This document shows, one piece after another, positions 23,701 to 35,200 of a stretch of 64,000 nucleotides of DNA. Position numbers and translations under genes: made by a program. The notes under the pieces were generated by a model, which was given only the letters and a program-made list of their open reading frames with translations, had not been told where the DNA came from and made no database searches. Origin of the DNA: Colias croceus (Eukaryota > Arthropoda > Insecta > Lepidoptera > Pieridae); NCBI RefSeq assembly GCF_905220415.1, contig NC_059548.1:8186501-8250500 (forward strand). Reading direction: 5' to 3'. How positions within the stretch are numbered: position 1 is the first letter of the stretch; each line of letters begins with the position of its first letter.

Positions 23701-25104
23701 TAAAAAATTAACAAATAATATTCTAGGGGCACATCAGTTGAAGAAGGCACGACCATAGCATGGGCGATATGTGAAGAGCTAATAGCAAGTGAAGCATTCA
23801 CATTCTTTACAACACATTTCATGTATCTCACTAGACTGGAGGACCTGTATTTCAACGTTGTTAAGTAAATAAAAAATGCGCTTTCCATTTCGTCCTTATA
23901 TTGATGAAATAAAACCTTGTTTAAAATAAAAATAACTTAAATTTTCAGCCGACATACAGCCGTTGCAGAAGAAGATACGGAAAACTCAGAAAAAAGACTC
24001 ATTTATCAACACAAAATCGAATCAGGAATATCCAAAATTGACAATTACGGCTTAGCCTTAGCGGCTAAAACTAATTTGCCTGAAGAAACCGTGAACCTGG
24101 CTAAGGAACTGGCTCAATTAATTGCAACAAGAAAAAAGGTTTGTTCAAAAATTCACCATTCATCCTCAGGTATAGTTAATGACAATCTATAATAGTATCT
24201 ACCTATATGATGTTAATAAGATGTTAATGTATTGTTTCAGCCCCAACATTACCTAACAGACAATGGATGTGATGACCGTACTGTATATGGAATTAATGCT
24301 AAAATTGCACAAGAAAAGAGGCAGAATCCCAATATTAATCTGGAAAGTGCAGTTAAAAAATTTGCGTCAGAAAATACAGAATTAGTAGAAAGACTAAGGA
24401 TTCAAAGCAGCACTGATAAAACAATTTTAAACACGAGAAATACATCAGAAGGGTCGCGTGTTATTAATTCTGATAGTATTTCTGGCAAAAATGAAGAACG
24501 TGCGCAATATGATAAAAACGTGATGAATAGTAGTATAAGTAATAACAACGAGGAAATTGTAATCGATAAAAACATGAATCCAACATCAGTAAAATTTTCA
24601 ACAGAATTACTGAATACTTTTCTAAATACTACTGATGCTCCTGATGCTAAAAACGATCATATTTGTAAATCACCGGTAGGTAGAACAAATGAAAATGCCG
24701 ACAATCTAGAAACTGAAATTGAATTACATTATTCAAATGTATTGAGAGTGAGTAATAAAAGTATGAATTTTGATGATGACGATAAAGTTTCCGAAAATCA
24801 GCAAGATTCGTCTAAAATAATAATCATCGGTAACAATTTGAACTTAAACGATGATATACTAGAATCACAATCAAATATGAATTATAACACAGAGTTTTCT
24901 AATAAAGAATCAGAAACTGATTCAGATTTGGCTGAAGCTTTAACCCAACGGATAGAAGAATGTAGTTTAAACTCAAAACAAAGCAGTGAAATTTTATCCA
25001 GCGATGAAGAGCTGATGGAAGAAACCATTAATGAAATAACGAACGAAATTCAGTTTGAATATCTTGTGCTCACTCCGCCACCTGCTTTTCGGGATATTAT
25101 GTAG
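17718..25104 (+). CDS. MSH4: MutS protein homologue 4 (meiotic recombination)
   Basis: With MSH5, this protein stabilises meiotic recombination intermediates and promotes crossovers; it acts in germ-cell nuclei. Exons: 17718-17854, 18182-18333, 18427-18495, 18845-18993, 20493-20683, 21102-21223, 21303-21529, 21631-21822, 21910-22239, 22314-22417, 22498-22600, 22676-22792, 22877-22978, 23338-23451, 23538-23608, 23727-23864, 23949-24138, 24241-25104; 1,123 residues. Landmarks: ISEGRGMARGEIGMAAIDL (near residue 120), GVLGPTYTVGGIRALRA in the core, YIRPDFNDY, Walker A GPNMGGKS (644-651), STYVIEMKEI, Walker B VIIDELCRGTS (720-730) and TTHFMYLTRLEDLYFNV. MSH4 rather than MSH5 is supported by the GRGxARGEIGMA motif and matching segment lengths. 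Oddities: Cys replaces Gly in DELGRGT; Ile follows GKS where Thr is usual; the last exon adds 287 Asn/Ser/Glu-rich residues beyond the family's usual end. Confidence 0.93.
17930..18118 (-). repeat. SINE-like repeat in MSH4 intron 1
   Basis: On the minus strand it reads gctagcttttcgcccgctttatctaaaacc, then aaaccttcctcttgaatcac, then caaagggacaaagggacaga. The same order is seen at 23,025-23,150 and in the outer element at 26,891-27,252. It is a degraded copy of one short interspersed family. Confidence 0.65.
19269..19745. mobile_element. 477-bp inverted-repeat element with G-rich tracts in MSH4 intron 4
   Basis: Left end ggggctgtccattaatcacg, right end inverted ggggccatccattaatcacg, flanked by TTA on both sides (19,266-19,268 and 19,746-19,748). 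Long G runs follow each end (gggggggaggggtcc at 19,301; ggggggaggggggaggggt at 19,641; gggggagggggg at 19,689). The class is not determined from the ends. No coding frame. Confidence 0.75.
19768..19890. repeat. Short relative of the AACCGACTTC MITE family
   Basis: About 120 bases between gttaaaaacaaccgactttg and tttggttgtttttaacgtag. Only the ends resemble the family at 5,456 and 36,383; the middle is unrelated, so this may be an internally deleted copy. The rest of MSH4 intron 4 (19,890-20,492) contains fragments resembling 10,580-10,760 (gagttcctatggccactttc) and otherwise nothing I recognise. Confidence 0.5.
20996..21088. repeat. AT-rich palindrome next to an MSH4 splice acceptor
   Basis: Left arm ttaagacaaaataattatat continuing to caataattatt; right arm aataattattgatataagta continuing to attattttgtctttaa. 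The arms pair with few bulges. The right arm ends less than 20 bases before the acceptor of exon 6 (exon begins 21,102), so the branch-point and pyrimidine tract lie in or beside the stem. Confidence 0.75.
23025..23310 (+). repeat. Compound SINE-like repeat in MSH4 intron 13
   Basis: Starts actagcataccgcccgcggc, continues through caaagggacatagggacaaa, then changes near 23,160 to a second module with agccttcctcgataaatgag, gagattagcgcgttcaaac, a (caaa)n run and an end at atattagtatagat. The second module is the one at the left edge of the window. Either two insertions or one composite family. Confidence 0.65.
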
Positions 25105-26239
25105 ATTATAGTTAATTATTTTAATACAATATTTTAACAGCTATAAACTATTTTCTTCTTTTCCATTTTTTTTTAACTACCGTAGTCCACTGTGGTACCT
25201 AGTTAGTTACTATTGTTTTACATTTTACAAAATGATATTATGTAGAAATTACAAGCCATGAAATTTTCTGTGCATATCGAGTAGGTCTGAAATAGGAAAA
25301 TACTATTTTTTATCCCCATAAATGATAAGAGTAAGGCAGAACAACGTTTGACGGCGTTTACCGGGATAGTAATTTCTACTAATATCCCTACTCCCTTACT
25401 TAATAGTATTAACAAAAATGCGAATATGTCTGTCGGTCTCCTTGCCTATACGACTGAACGGTGAACCGATTGTCAGCATGGGTCCATGGGTCGTGACTCG
25501 TGGCATGGAATTTGGTATGGAAATAGTTTGAAATCGAAGAAAGAACATAGGTACTTAGGGCGGTTTAAAAAAACAAGCTAATTTTTTTAATAAGCTTTCG
25601 CCCTAACAAGAATTTTGCATTTTTTTCTCTCTTGGAATGTAGGTATAATATTAAAACTTTTGTTACATAACTAATTGACCGATGTTAAATAAAAGGTAGG
25701 GGATGCACAGAAGAGAATTTTTAAAAATATACGTATGATTCTGATTGAATGAACACATTATGTAGATCAATATCATATTACATTAAATAAATTTATTAAT
25801 TTTAATATATATTATGCTAAGCATTCAAAATGCATCATAGAAACAATAGAGAAAACACCAAGAAGAATTATTGTGAAGAAGAAGTTTACACATAAATGTA
25901 TGTACTATGTACTTATTTTCTCTATGACTATCGATAAAATGGTAACCCTGGGAAAAACAAAGACAAGTCATTACTTGCTCTGTGGACAAGTCCATGCCAA
26001 AAATGCAAATGGCTGCGTTTGTCGTTTGGCTTTTTTTGCGTTGAATTTTACCAGTGAAAACATGTGAAATTTAATACAGTTTATTCAATGTTATTTATAA
26101 CGATTGTTCAATAAACTTTATAAACTAAAGAGTAAAAGACAAAGTGAGTTAACAAGTTTTATTTGTTGGTTGCCGGTCGTTGTATGAGGAATGAGCGTAT
26201 AGTGTACCACGCGTTTTTGTTTATAGAAAGGTAGCAGCC
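25105..26239. other. Intergenic spacer between MSH4 and Prp8
   Basis: No gene visible. The MSH4 3' end lacks a canonical AATAAA within the first 200 bases. A repeat-like patch lies at about 25,413-25,560 (tgtctgtcggtctccttgcc, ttggtatggaaatagtttga). The last 150 bases before the Prp8 start must contain its promoter and 5' leader, but I see no clear TATA box. Confidence 0.5.
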
Positions 26240-29200
26240 ATGTCGCTGCCGCCGTATTTGCTGGGTCCCAACCCCTGGGCCACAATGATGGCCCAGCAGC
26301 AGTTGGCGGCGGCTCAGCAAGCAGCATTGCAGGCGCATGCAGCCGCTGCTGCAGCTGCACCGCCAGTGCCCCCAAGTCAACCACCGAAGCCTCATCACAT
26401 ACCCGAGGAAAAGATAAAAGAAAAGAGTGAGTATCAGAGCACCTATCATTCTATTTAAGCAAAGCTTGTTGAACTTTTTAGGTTATATATATTTGTTTGT
26501 ATCGAAAAAAATAACACTTGTTTATCGTTCTGTTTCTCTGCTAGTTTATAAAATGAATGATTATGATAATGCTTATAAAATGAATGATTGTTTATACTTA
26601 AATCTTAAATGATCAATTTGTTATTTTTCTTATTTATTGAATCAGTTACGGATCACAGATACGCAAACTAGGTCATGCTGGGATCTATGTGTTCACTATA
26701 AGCTGAATACAGAATAACATTGTACATTCATCTCCCTGCGAGTAAACAGGGTACAACATGGTGATTATAATTATCATGCAACTTTGAACTTTCATACATT
26801 CATACATATTAATAATATGTAGAATTTATCAAATGCTAGACACCCTACTAAATATAAGCAATTAATAATTTGAAATTCCAAAATAGTATAACTAGCTTAC
26901 TTCCCGCGGCCTCGCCCACTTTGTCCAAAACCTTATAAATAACTAGCGGTCCGCCCCGGCTTCGCCCGTGGTACATATTAACGTTTTCTCTACATAAGAA
27001 CCATCCTCGTACTTCAAGGAATATAATAAAAAAAGAATAAAAAAAGAATTATCGAAATCGGTTCAGCCGTTCTCGAGTTATGGAATTACAACGAAAAGTG
27101 GCATTGATTTTTATATATTAGATATACTAAAACCTTCCCCTTGAATCAACTGTATCTATTAAAAAAAAACACATCAAACTCCGTTGCATAGTTTAAAGAT
27201 TTAAGCATACAAAGGGACATAGGGACAGAGAGAGCGACTTTTTTTTATACTATGAAGAATGCAATGCAAATGAAGAATGAAGCAAATTCACTACCTGCTG
27301 TCTGTTCGTTACATTTATTCATTTCCACAATACATGAGGGTTTTTATTAGTGCAAAAGTTGTGTAAATTTTTTATTCAATGTACATTTTCTGTCTTTGAG
27401 CATCATAGACAGTGCAGTTAACAAGTTTGTACCTTATAATAAAAGGGATTGAAAACAAATGTAACAAATTTGCTTTAATCTTATTCCCATTTAAGGCACT
27501 AAGGTTTCTCAATTAAAGATTGTTGTTGAAACTATTTCCTGTGGGGTAAATTATATGCAATGGATATTAGTTTTCCATTCTAGTATCAGTGGAAAGTGCT
27601 GTTGTTGCAAACATTTATTTTAACACAATGAAATTCATCATGAAATGAAATAGTTTGATTTTATAAGTTTGTGTCACAGCCTGCCAGCTTAATTAGTTGT
27701 AAAAACAAATGTTGGTTTACATAATCAGTAAATTTATGGGACTACACTACTTTTTGAAGACTTTGTTTGTTTTGATTGATATAGGAAGTTAATTTTATTT
27801 TCCTTCAACAGCTACGAAATGGCTTCAACTGCAGTCAAAACGTTTCGCCGAAAAGCGAAAGTTCGGTTTCGTCGACGCACAGAAGGAAGATATGCCGCCG
27901 GAACACATTCGTAAAATTATTCGTGACCACGGTGACATGACTAGCCGAAAATACAGACATGACAAGCGTGTGTATCTTGGTGCGCTGAAATACATGCCAC
28001 ATGCTGTGATGAAGCTTCTTGAAAATATGCCCATGCCCTGGGAGCAAATCAGAGATGTTAAAGTTCTTTATCACATTACTGGAGCCATTACCTTTGTTAA
28101 TGAAATTCCATGGGTCATAGAACCAGTGTATATAGCTCAATGGGGTACAATGTGGATCATGATGCGTCGCGAGAAGCGAGATCGGAGGCACTTCAAGAGA
28201 ATGAGATTCCCCCCATTTGATGATGAGGAACCTCCACTGGACTATGCTGACAATATTTTAGATGTGGAACCTCTTGAGCCAATTCAAATAGAATTGGACC
28301 CGGATGAAGACGGCGCTGTCGCGTCATGGTTTTACGATCACAAACCACTACTAGGAACAGTTCATGTCAATGGGTCTACATACAGGAAATGGAATTTGAC
28401 ATTGCCGCAAATGGCGACATTGTATCGTCTTGCAAATCAGTTGCTAACAGATTTAGTGGACGATAATTATTTCTATCTGTTCGATTCCAAGAGTTTCTTC
28501 ACTGCAAAGGCTCTGAACATGGCTATACCTGGAGGACCTAAATTTGAACCTCTGGTAAAAGACAATTCTGCAGGAGACGAGGATTGGAATGAATTTAATG
28601 ACATAAACAAGATCATCATTCGACAACCAATCAGAACTGAATACAGAATTGCATTCCCATATTTGTATAATAATTTGCCACATTTTGTACAATTGTCATG
28701 GTATGTAATTCTTTAACATAATATTTAATCTTGATCATATTTTAATTGAAAACTAACATTTCCTTTCTTTCTATGACTATGTTATTTACAACATTACAAT
28801 TCTCTTTGCAGGTATCATACACCAAATGTGGTATACATCAAAACAGAGGATCCAGATTTACCAGCTTTCTACTTTGATCCTCTTATCAATCCAATTTCAC
28901 ACAGACACACCGTTAAATCTCTTGATCCTGTGCCTGATGAGGAAGAATTTGTTTTGCCAGAAGAAGTGACTCCCTTCTTGCAAGAGACTGCATTGTATAC
29001 AGATAATACAGCAAATGGTATAGCTTTGTTATGGGCACCGAGGCCATTCAATATGAGATCAGGTAAGATACAATATCAAACCATCCATTCCATTCAGTCC
29101 ATTTCCAATAGTTTAAATACTTTGTAAACTGATTTACTTTCACATGGTGCACAATATTCCCGTTTTATTTTGTACATTCTTCTAATACCAATTGATATTA

Positions 29201-32200
29201 TTTTTTAACATAGGTCGTTGTCGCCGTGCCATCGATGTTCCGCTCGTAAAAACCTGGTACAAGGAACACTGTCCACCAGGGCAACCTGTAAAAGTACGAG
29301 TGTCGTATCAGAAATTGCTGAAGTATTACGTACTTAATGCGCTCAAACATCGCCCACCAAAGCCGCAGAAGAAGCGGTAAGTCTCTAGTTTTGACGTAAA
29401 CATAATTTTTTCATAGGAAAATGACCCAAAATGGTAAATTAATAATTTTTTTCTTTAACAGATACTTATTCCGCTCGTTCAAATCAACGAAATTCTTCCA
29501 AACGACAACACTGGACTGGGTGGAGGCTGGTCTCCAAGTGTGCAGACAAGGCTATAATATGCTGAACCTGCTCATTCACAGAAAGAACCTTAATTATCTC
29601 CATCTTGATTATAACTTCAACTTGAAGCCTGTCAAAACACTCACCACTAAAGAGAGAAAGAAATCGCGATTCGGAAATGGTAAGCTATAATATATATAAT
29701 ATTATTGTCGATTATAAATTTTGCCTTTAAGATACACATATTTAGAATATTACATGCTCCTTACTTTTGCTATTTTTCACAAAAATATGCTCTTGTTCTT
29801 ACGAAAAATTAATTTTTTTTTTCAAATAAACTGTCAAATTGATCATAATATAATTGTCTTTCAGCATTCCACTTGTGTCGTGAAATACTCCGACTTACGA
29901 AACTGATAGTGGACTCTCATGTACAATACCGTCTTAACAATGTGGACTCATTCCAACTGGCCGATGGTCTGCAATACATATTTGCCCACGTCGGTCAGCT
30001 TACCGGCATGTATCGTTATAAATACAAGCTCATGAGACAGATCAGGATGTGCAAGGATTTGAAACATCTCATCTATTACAGATTCAATACTGTGAGTCTA
30101 AGTTTAATCTTTTTATAATTTTTAAATTCTCATGAATGATTTGAATGAATTTATTGATTTTTAGGCCTCAAATGCCAAACAGTCATAATTTAATTTAATA
30201 AATATTTTTTTAAATGCATTTTTAACTTTAACAAACTTACGTCTTGTAATTTTGTTTATTGCTTAGGGCCCAGTGTCGAAAGGTCCTGGATGTGGTTTCT
30301 GGGCGCCGGGCTGGCGTGTGTGGTTGTTCTTTATGAGAGGCATTACACCACTATTGGAGAGGTGGCTTGGCAACTTGCTATCTAGGCAGTTTGAGGGACG
30401 ACACTCGAAAGGTAAGATAAAAATCATTGAACACTAGTCTAAAGTGCAAATTGGTTTATAAATAATAATACAGACTTCTAAAAATGTGAAACTTGTACTT
30501 TATAAAAATAAGTATATTTTATTGAAAACATCATTTTATTAACATTATTTTTTTTCTTGTGTTTCTAAATTAAATACTACCTTTTGCTTATTGCACTTGA
30601 TCCTATAAAAATAAATTTTATCAAGGTAAAAATGAATTTTATATATTCTGGTTGAAATAAAAATGTTATGTCAACAATAAATTAATTTCCTTATTATTTT
30701 TGTTTATATCAAATACCTTTTTTTACACGAAGGTGTGGCAAAGACGGTGACCAAGCAGCGCGTCGAATCTCACTTCGACCTCGAGTTGCGCGCGTCCGTC
30801 ATGCACGACATTGTGGACATGATGCCGGAAGGTATCAAGCAGAATAAGGCGAGGACTATCCTGCAGCATTTGTCTGAGGCGTGGCGGTGTTGGAAAGCTA
30901 ATATTCCTTGGAAGGTTTGTAGCTAAATATAATTAATGGAAAAGTTATTCATCCAAGTAGAAGATGTTTACTAGCAAGCTTGAAAACACTTTCTTCCAAT
31001 CAAAATCACTGTCACTAACTAAAATTATTAAACTTTACATTCTTACACTTCTCTTTTAATTTAATATAATTACTTGCAATAATAATTGTTATGAATTGTT
31101 TTTTAAACTATTATTTCTTCCTAGGTGCCCGGCCTCCCAACTCCCATAGAGAACATGATCCTCCGCTACGTCAAAATGAAGGCAGATTGGTGGACGAACA
31201 CAGCGCATTACAACCGCGAGAGAATACGTCGAGGCGCGACGGTAGATAAGACTGTGTGTAAGAAGAACCTCGGTAGACTGACACGGTTGTACTTGAAGGC
31301 TGAACAGGAGCGACAGCATAACTATCTAAAGGTTTGTTATATACAATTTTGATGATAGGAAAAATTTACGTTATTTTCAGGATTATTTGACATCTCTTAT
31401 GTTTGAAAGAAAAGGCAAAGAAATATTATTTCAAATTATAAGAATTCAGCAATTATGCAATGAAATTATAACTATTCATTCATTTCATTGTGAAATATTT
31501 ATGAGTACTTATTCTGCATTTCTACAAGGATAAGCTGTTACTTATTTTTCTTATTGTTCAGGATGGTCCCTACATCTCGCCAGAGGAGGCCGTAGCTATC
31601 TACACAACAACAGTACACTGGCTGGAGTCTCGTAGATTTGCGCCCATACCGTTCCCTCCACTTTCATATAAACACGACACAAAGTTGCTTATTCTGGCGC
31701 TCGAGAGATTGAAAGAAGCTTACAGTGTGAAGTCGCGGCTTAACCAGAGTCAAAGAGAGGAGCTGGGGCTGATTGAACAGGCGTACGATAATCCGCACGA
31801 AGCGTTGTCGAGAATTAAGCGTCATTTGCTGACTCAGAGAACTTTTAGAGAGGTGGGTTCATTCACATCAGCTACACACATTTAGGAAAATTTCGCGTGT
31901 TTGTTACTACAAACAATGCAAATATATTCTTACAAAATTTCGTGTTTATCATATTTGTAAAAGTGTTAAAGTGTGTGAAAGTTACATGCTCACTAAATAG
32001 TGTAGTAATTAAAATTATTAATAATAGTTTTTAAGAGTACAATGTTAGTGTTTTACAATACACTTTGTATAGATTTGTCATAAGTTGAATATCACGCTAC
32101 TACCAGCGATGTTATATTCCATGTCTAATTAGCAAACAATCCACAGGTGGGTATAGAATTCATGGACCTCTACTCGCACCTGGTCCCCGTGTACGACGTG

Positions 32201-35200
32201 GAGCCCCTAGAGAAGATAACGGACGCGTATCTGGACCAGTATCTGTGGTATGAGGCTGATAAGCGTCGCCTGTTGCCGCCGTGGGTGAAGCCGGCGGACA
32301 CCGAGCCCTCGCCGCTGCTCGTGTATAAGTGGTGTCAAGGTATGTGTATTGTTATTTTTTTTTAAGCTATTGCATAGCTTCTATCGCTGGCCTTGAGCGC
32401 GGGGACCGAATCGAGAAATTCCGTAACGAAAAAACCTCACGCTCCCCACTCCGACGGGCGGAGGTGTGGCTTGAAGGCATAGCATGCAATAGCGCAACCG
32501 CGGCAGTCCCCGAGTGCCACACGTCTTTTTTTTAATAATGTGTTTGTCATTGTTTGTTGCCTCCATGAGGAATACGGACATGAAGTATGACTAGTAACAG
32601 GTTTTGTGGTGTATAATATTGTTGTTTGTTTTTTTTAAAGAGGTAGATGTGTATGCTACATGCTAGTAACTTAGTTTATTGAAAAACTAAAGTGTGCCTA
32701 ACGTCATTTGCTGTCGTTATGGGTGAAGCCGACAGTCACGCAGTCCTCGCTTTTTATAATTTGGTTATCATGGAATTAACGGTCACCTTCACAACATTTT
32801 TTATAATGATTTTGCAAAATATGAAGATGTTAGAACAAGAAGAAAGAAGAAAGCAATGTGATTGCCCATTGTGTGCGTTGTGGCATGGAGATTCGTGTAA
32901 AAATATCATCCCCTTGTTACAAACCTCACCTTGGTTGATCACCTGCACTTGGCTTTATTTTAATACAATGTTTGTGTCACAGCTATATTGTATGTTTTTA
33001 TGACGTATTTTTTATTTTTGTTTTTCGCAATTTTTCCTCTACCTGTGCTATAAGACGTTGCTTCGTACCAAATTTCAAGATTCTGTGTTCTCTTGATTTA
33101 CTCTGTAGCTTTTGATTCACTTGCGAATGTCGAAAATTTATAAAATGAAAAATCTACAATCTTATTCCCACTTATTTATCCACAATATTCCAAAGAAACA
33201 GTTTTAATACAAATTAGGTTATAATACTAATTTGAATCTATACATTATACAGGTATAAACAACCTGCAAGATGTATGGGAAGTCGGTGAAGGCGAATGCA
33301 ACGTGCTACTAGAGTCGCGCTTCGAGAAGTTATACGAGAAGATAGATCTTACGCTGCTCAATAGATTGCTTCGCCTGATTGTCGATCATAATATCGCTGA
33401 CTACATGACCGCTAAGAACAACGTCGTTATCAATTATAAGGTATGTACTTATTATATTTTTCTGTGTTAAAATATAGAAATATTTTTTATTAATTATTTT
33501 ACTGTATTATTTTAGTAGACAGTTCGCTTTAGTAGGCTTCGCCCGGGTTAAACAGAGATATAAAGAGAAAAAAAGCAAGCCTCCTCTTTATTACATTAGT
33601 GTCGATAAATGTAACTTGCAATACGAATGAAGTGATGAACCGCGTAGGGGTCCTGAAACCAGAGAGTCCCTGTGCTCTGGGGGCGGGTGTCGCCCGCGGC
33701 CGGGCTGATCGCATAGAGCCAACGGGGCACTCGTCTGATAATACGCTATCTGATCATTCGAAAACAAGTTATATTGTATATTCTGCTACTACATCAATAA
33801 ATATGGAAATACAGTATTAATGTTAATTATTCGTTTTATTCTTTAAGGGAAACAAAATTGAAATAATAAGATGTAGCGAACAAAATGGGATGAAATAATG
33901 AAATGATGACCTTCTTTGATGTTAATGCAAATTATTTTCTTACTCTACATAAATCACAGTAAATGTTGAGGAACTTGGTTCAATTTGGAAAATAGTATTG
34001 CCTGTTTTGTTTTTGCACAGCTAAATATGAAATTTTATGGCAACTTATTCTGATTTAAAGTCTCACAAATACAATTTATATTTTATGACTTGGTGTAAAA
34101 GATTTATATAGAATTTTATATATTCTCTATTACACCAGTATTAAGTAATTATATCTTGTTTATTATCGCTATACAGGACAGGAGTGGTATATTGAATTTC
34201 CTAAAAAACACTAATAAAATCACCATTTTAACACATATCAACATTTGCCAACAGGACATGAACCACACAAACTCCTACGGGATCATCCGAGGTCTACAAT
34301 TCGCGTCCTTCATAGTCCAGTACTATGGCTTAGTACTCGACCTGCTAGTGCTCGGTCTACAACGCGCTAGCGAGATGGCCGGTCCACCGCAGTTGCCGAA
34401 CGACTTCCTCGCGTATCAAGATCGAAACGTGGAGACTGCGCATCCGATACGATTGTATTGTAGATATGTGGACCGGATTCATATATTCTTTAGGTGAGTT
34501 TTGTTTAGATTTAGTAATTAGACTAGTGTGTAAAAAGTGAGACAGATATTGTGTGATTATCTGGTAATTCATACAGACAGGTACATACAGATTTTGTTTG
34601 TAATTATGCAGCTTTGAATTTATAGGTATTATCAACTACATTACAATTCCACCAAAACTAGATTTCTTCTAGATTCATAAGATACTATATTGAATTCTTT
34701 TTAAATCAAATGAGTACAATATGTATAACGCAAAAAAAAATTGGTTTGAGGATAATTATTAATTATTTTACTATCGTCATTTTACATTTCAAAATGAAAT
34801 CTAATTCGCTGTAATTGTATTATCGATTTAAAAATGTATTATTGTCACAACAGATTCACAGCAGAAGAGGCGCGTGATCTAATCCAGCGCTACCTCACAG
34901 AACATCCTGATCCAAACAACGAGAATATTGTCGGTTACAACAATAAGAAGTGCTGGCCGCGTGACGCGAGGATGCGACTTATGAAACATGATGTTAATTT
35001 GTGAGTAGATTTTGTGTTAATTTGTGATTGATTAAAAAACAAATATAATTCTGTCATAAATAAATATGTTTGATGAAAATAATCTGATGTTTGGATTGTT
35101 CTGAGAAGCATAAATAGATTACTATCAAACTTTTCAAAGTTGTATGTTGTAAAAAATATAATGGTATAATTGAATATATATATAGTGAATTAAGTTTAAT

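Noticed and set aside
26118..26449. Antisense open frames opposite Prp8 exon 1
   Set aside because: The sense strand is the Ala/Gln-rich Prp8 N-terminus with a good start and donor; the antisense frames have no family resemblance.
32692..33003. Frame of 103 codons in Prp8 intron 11
   Set aside because: Its beginning is the decayed copy of exon 11 and the rest shows no resemblance to a known protein; no supporting splice sites.
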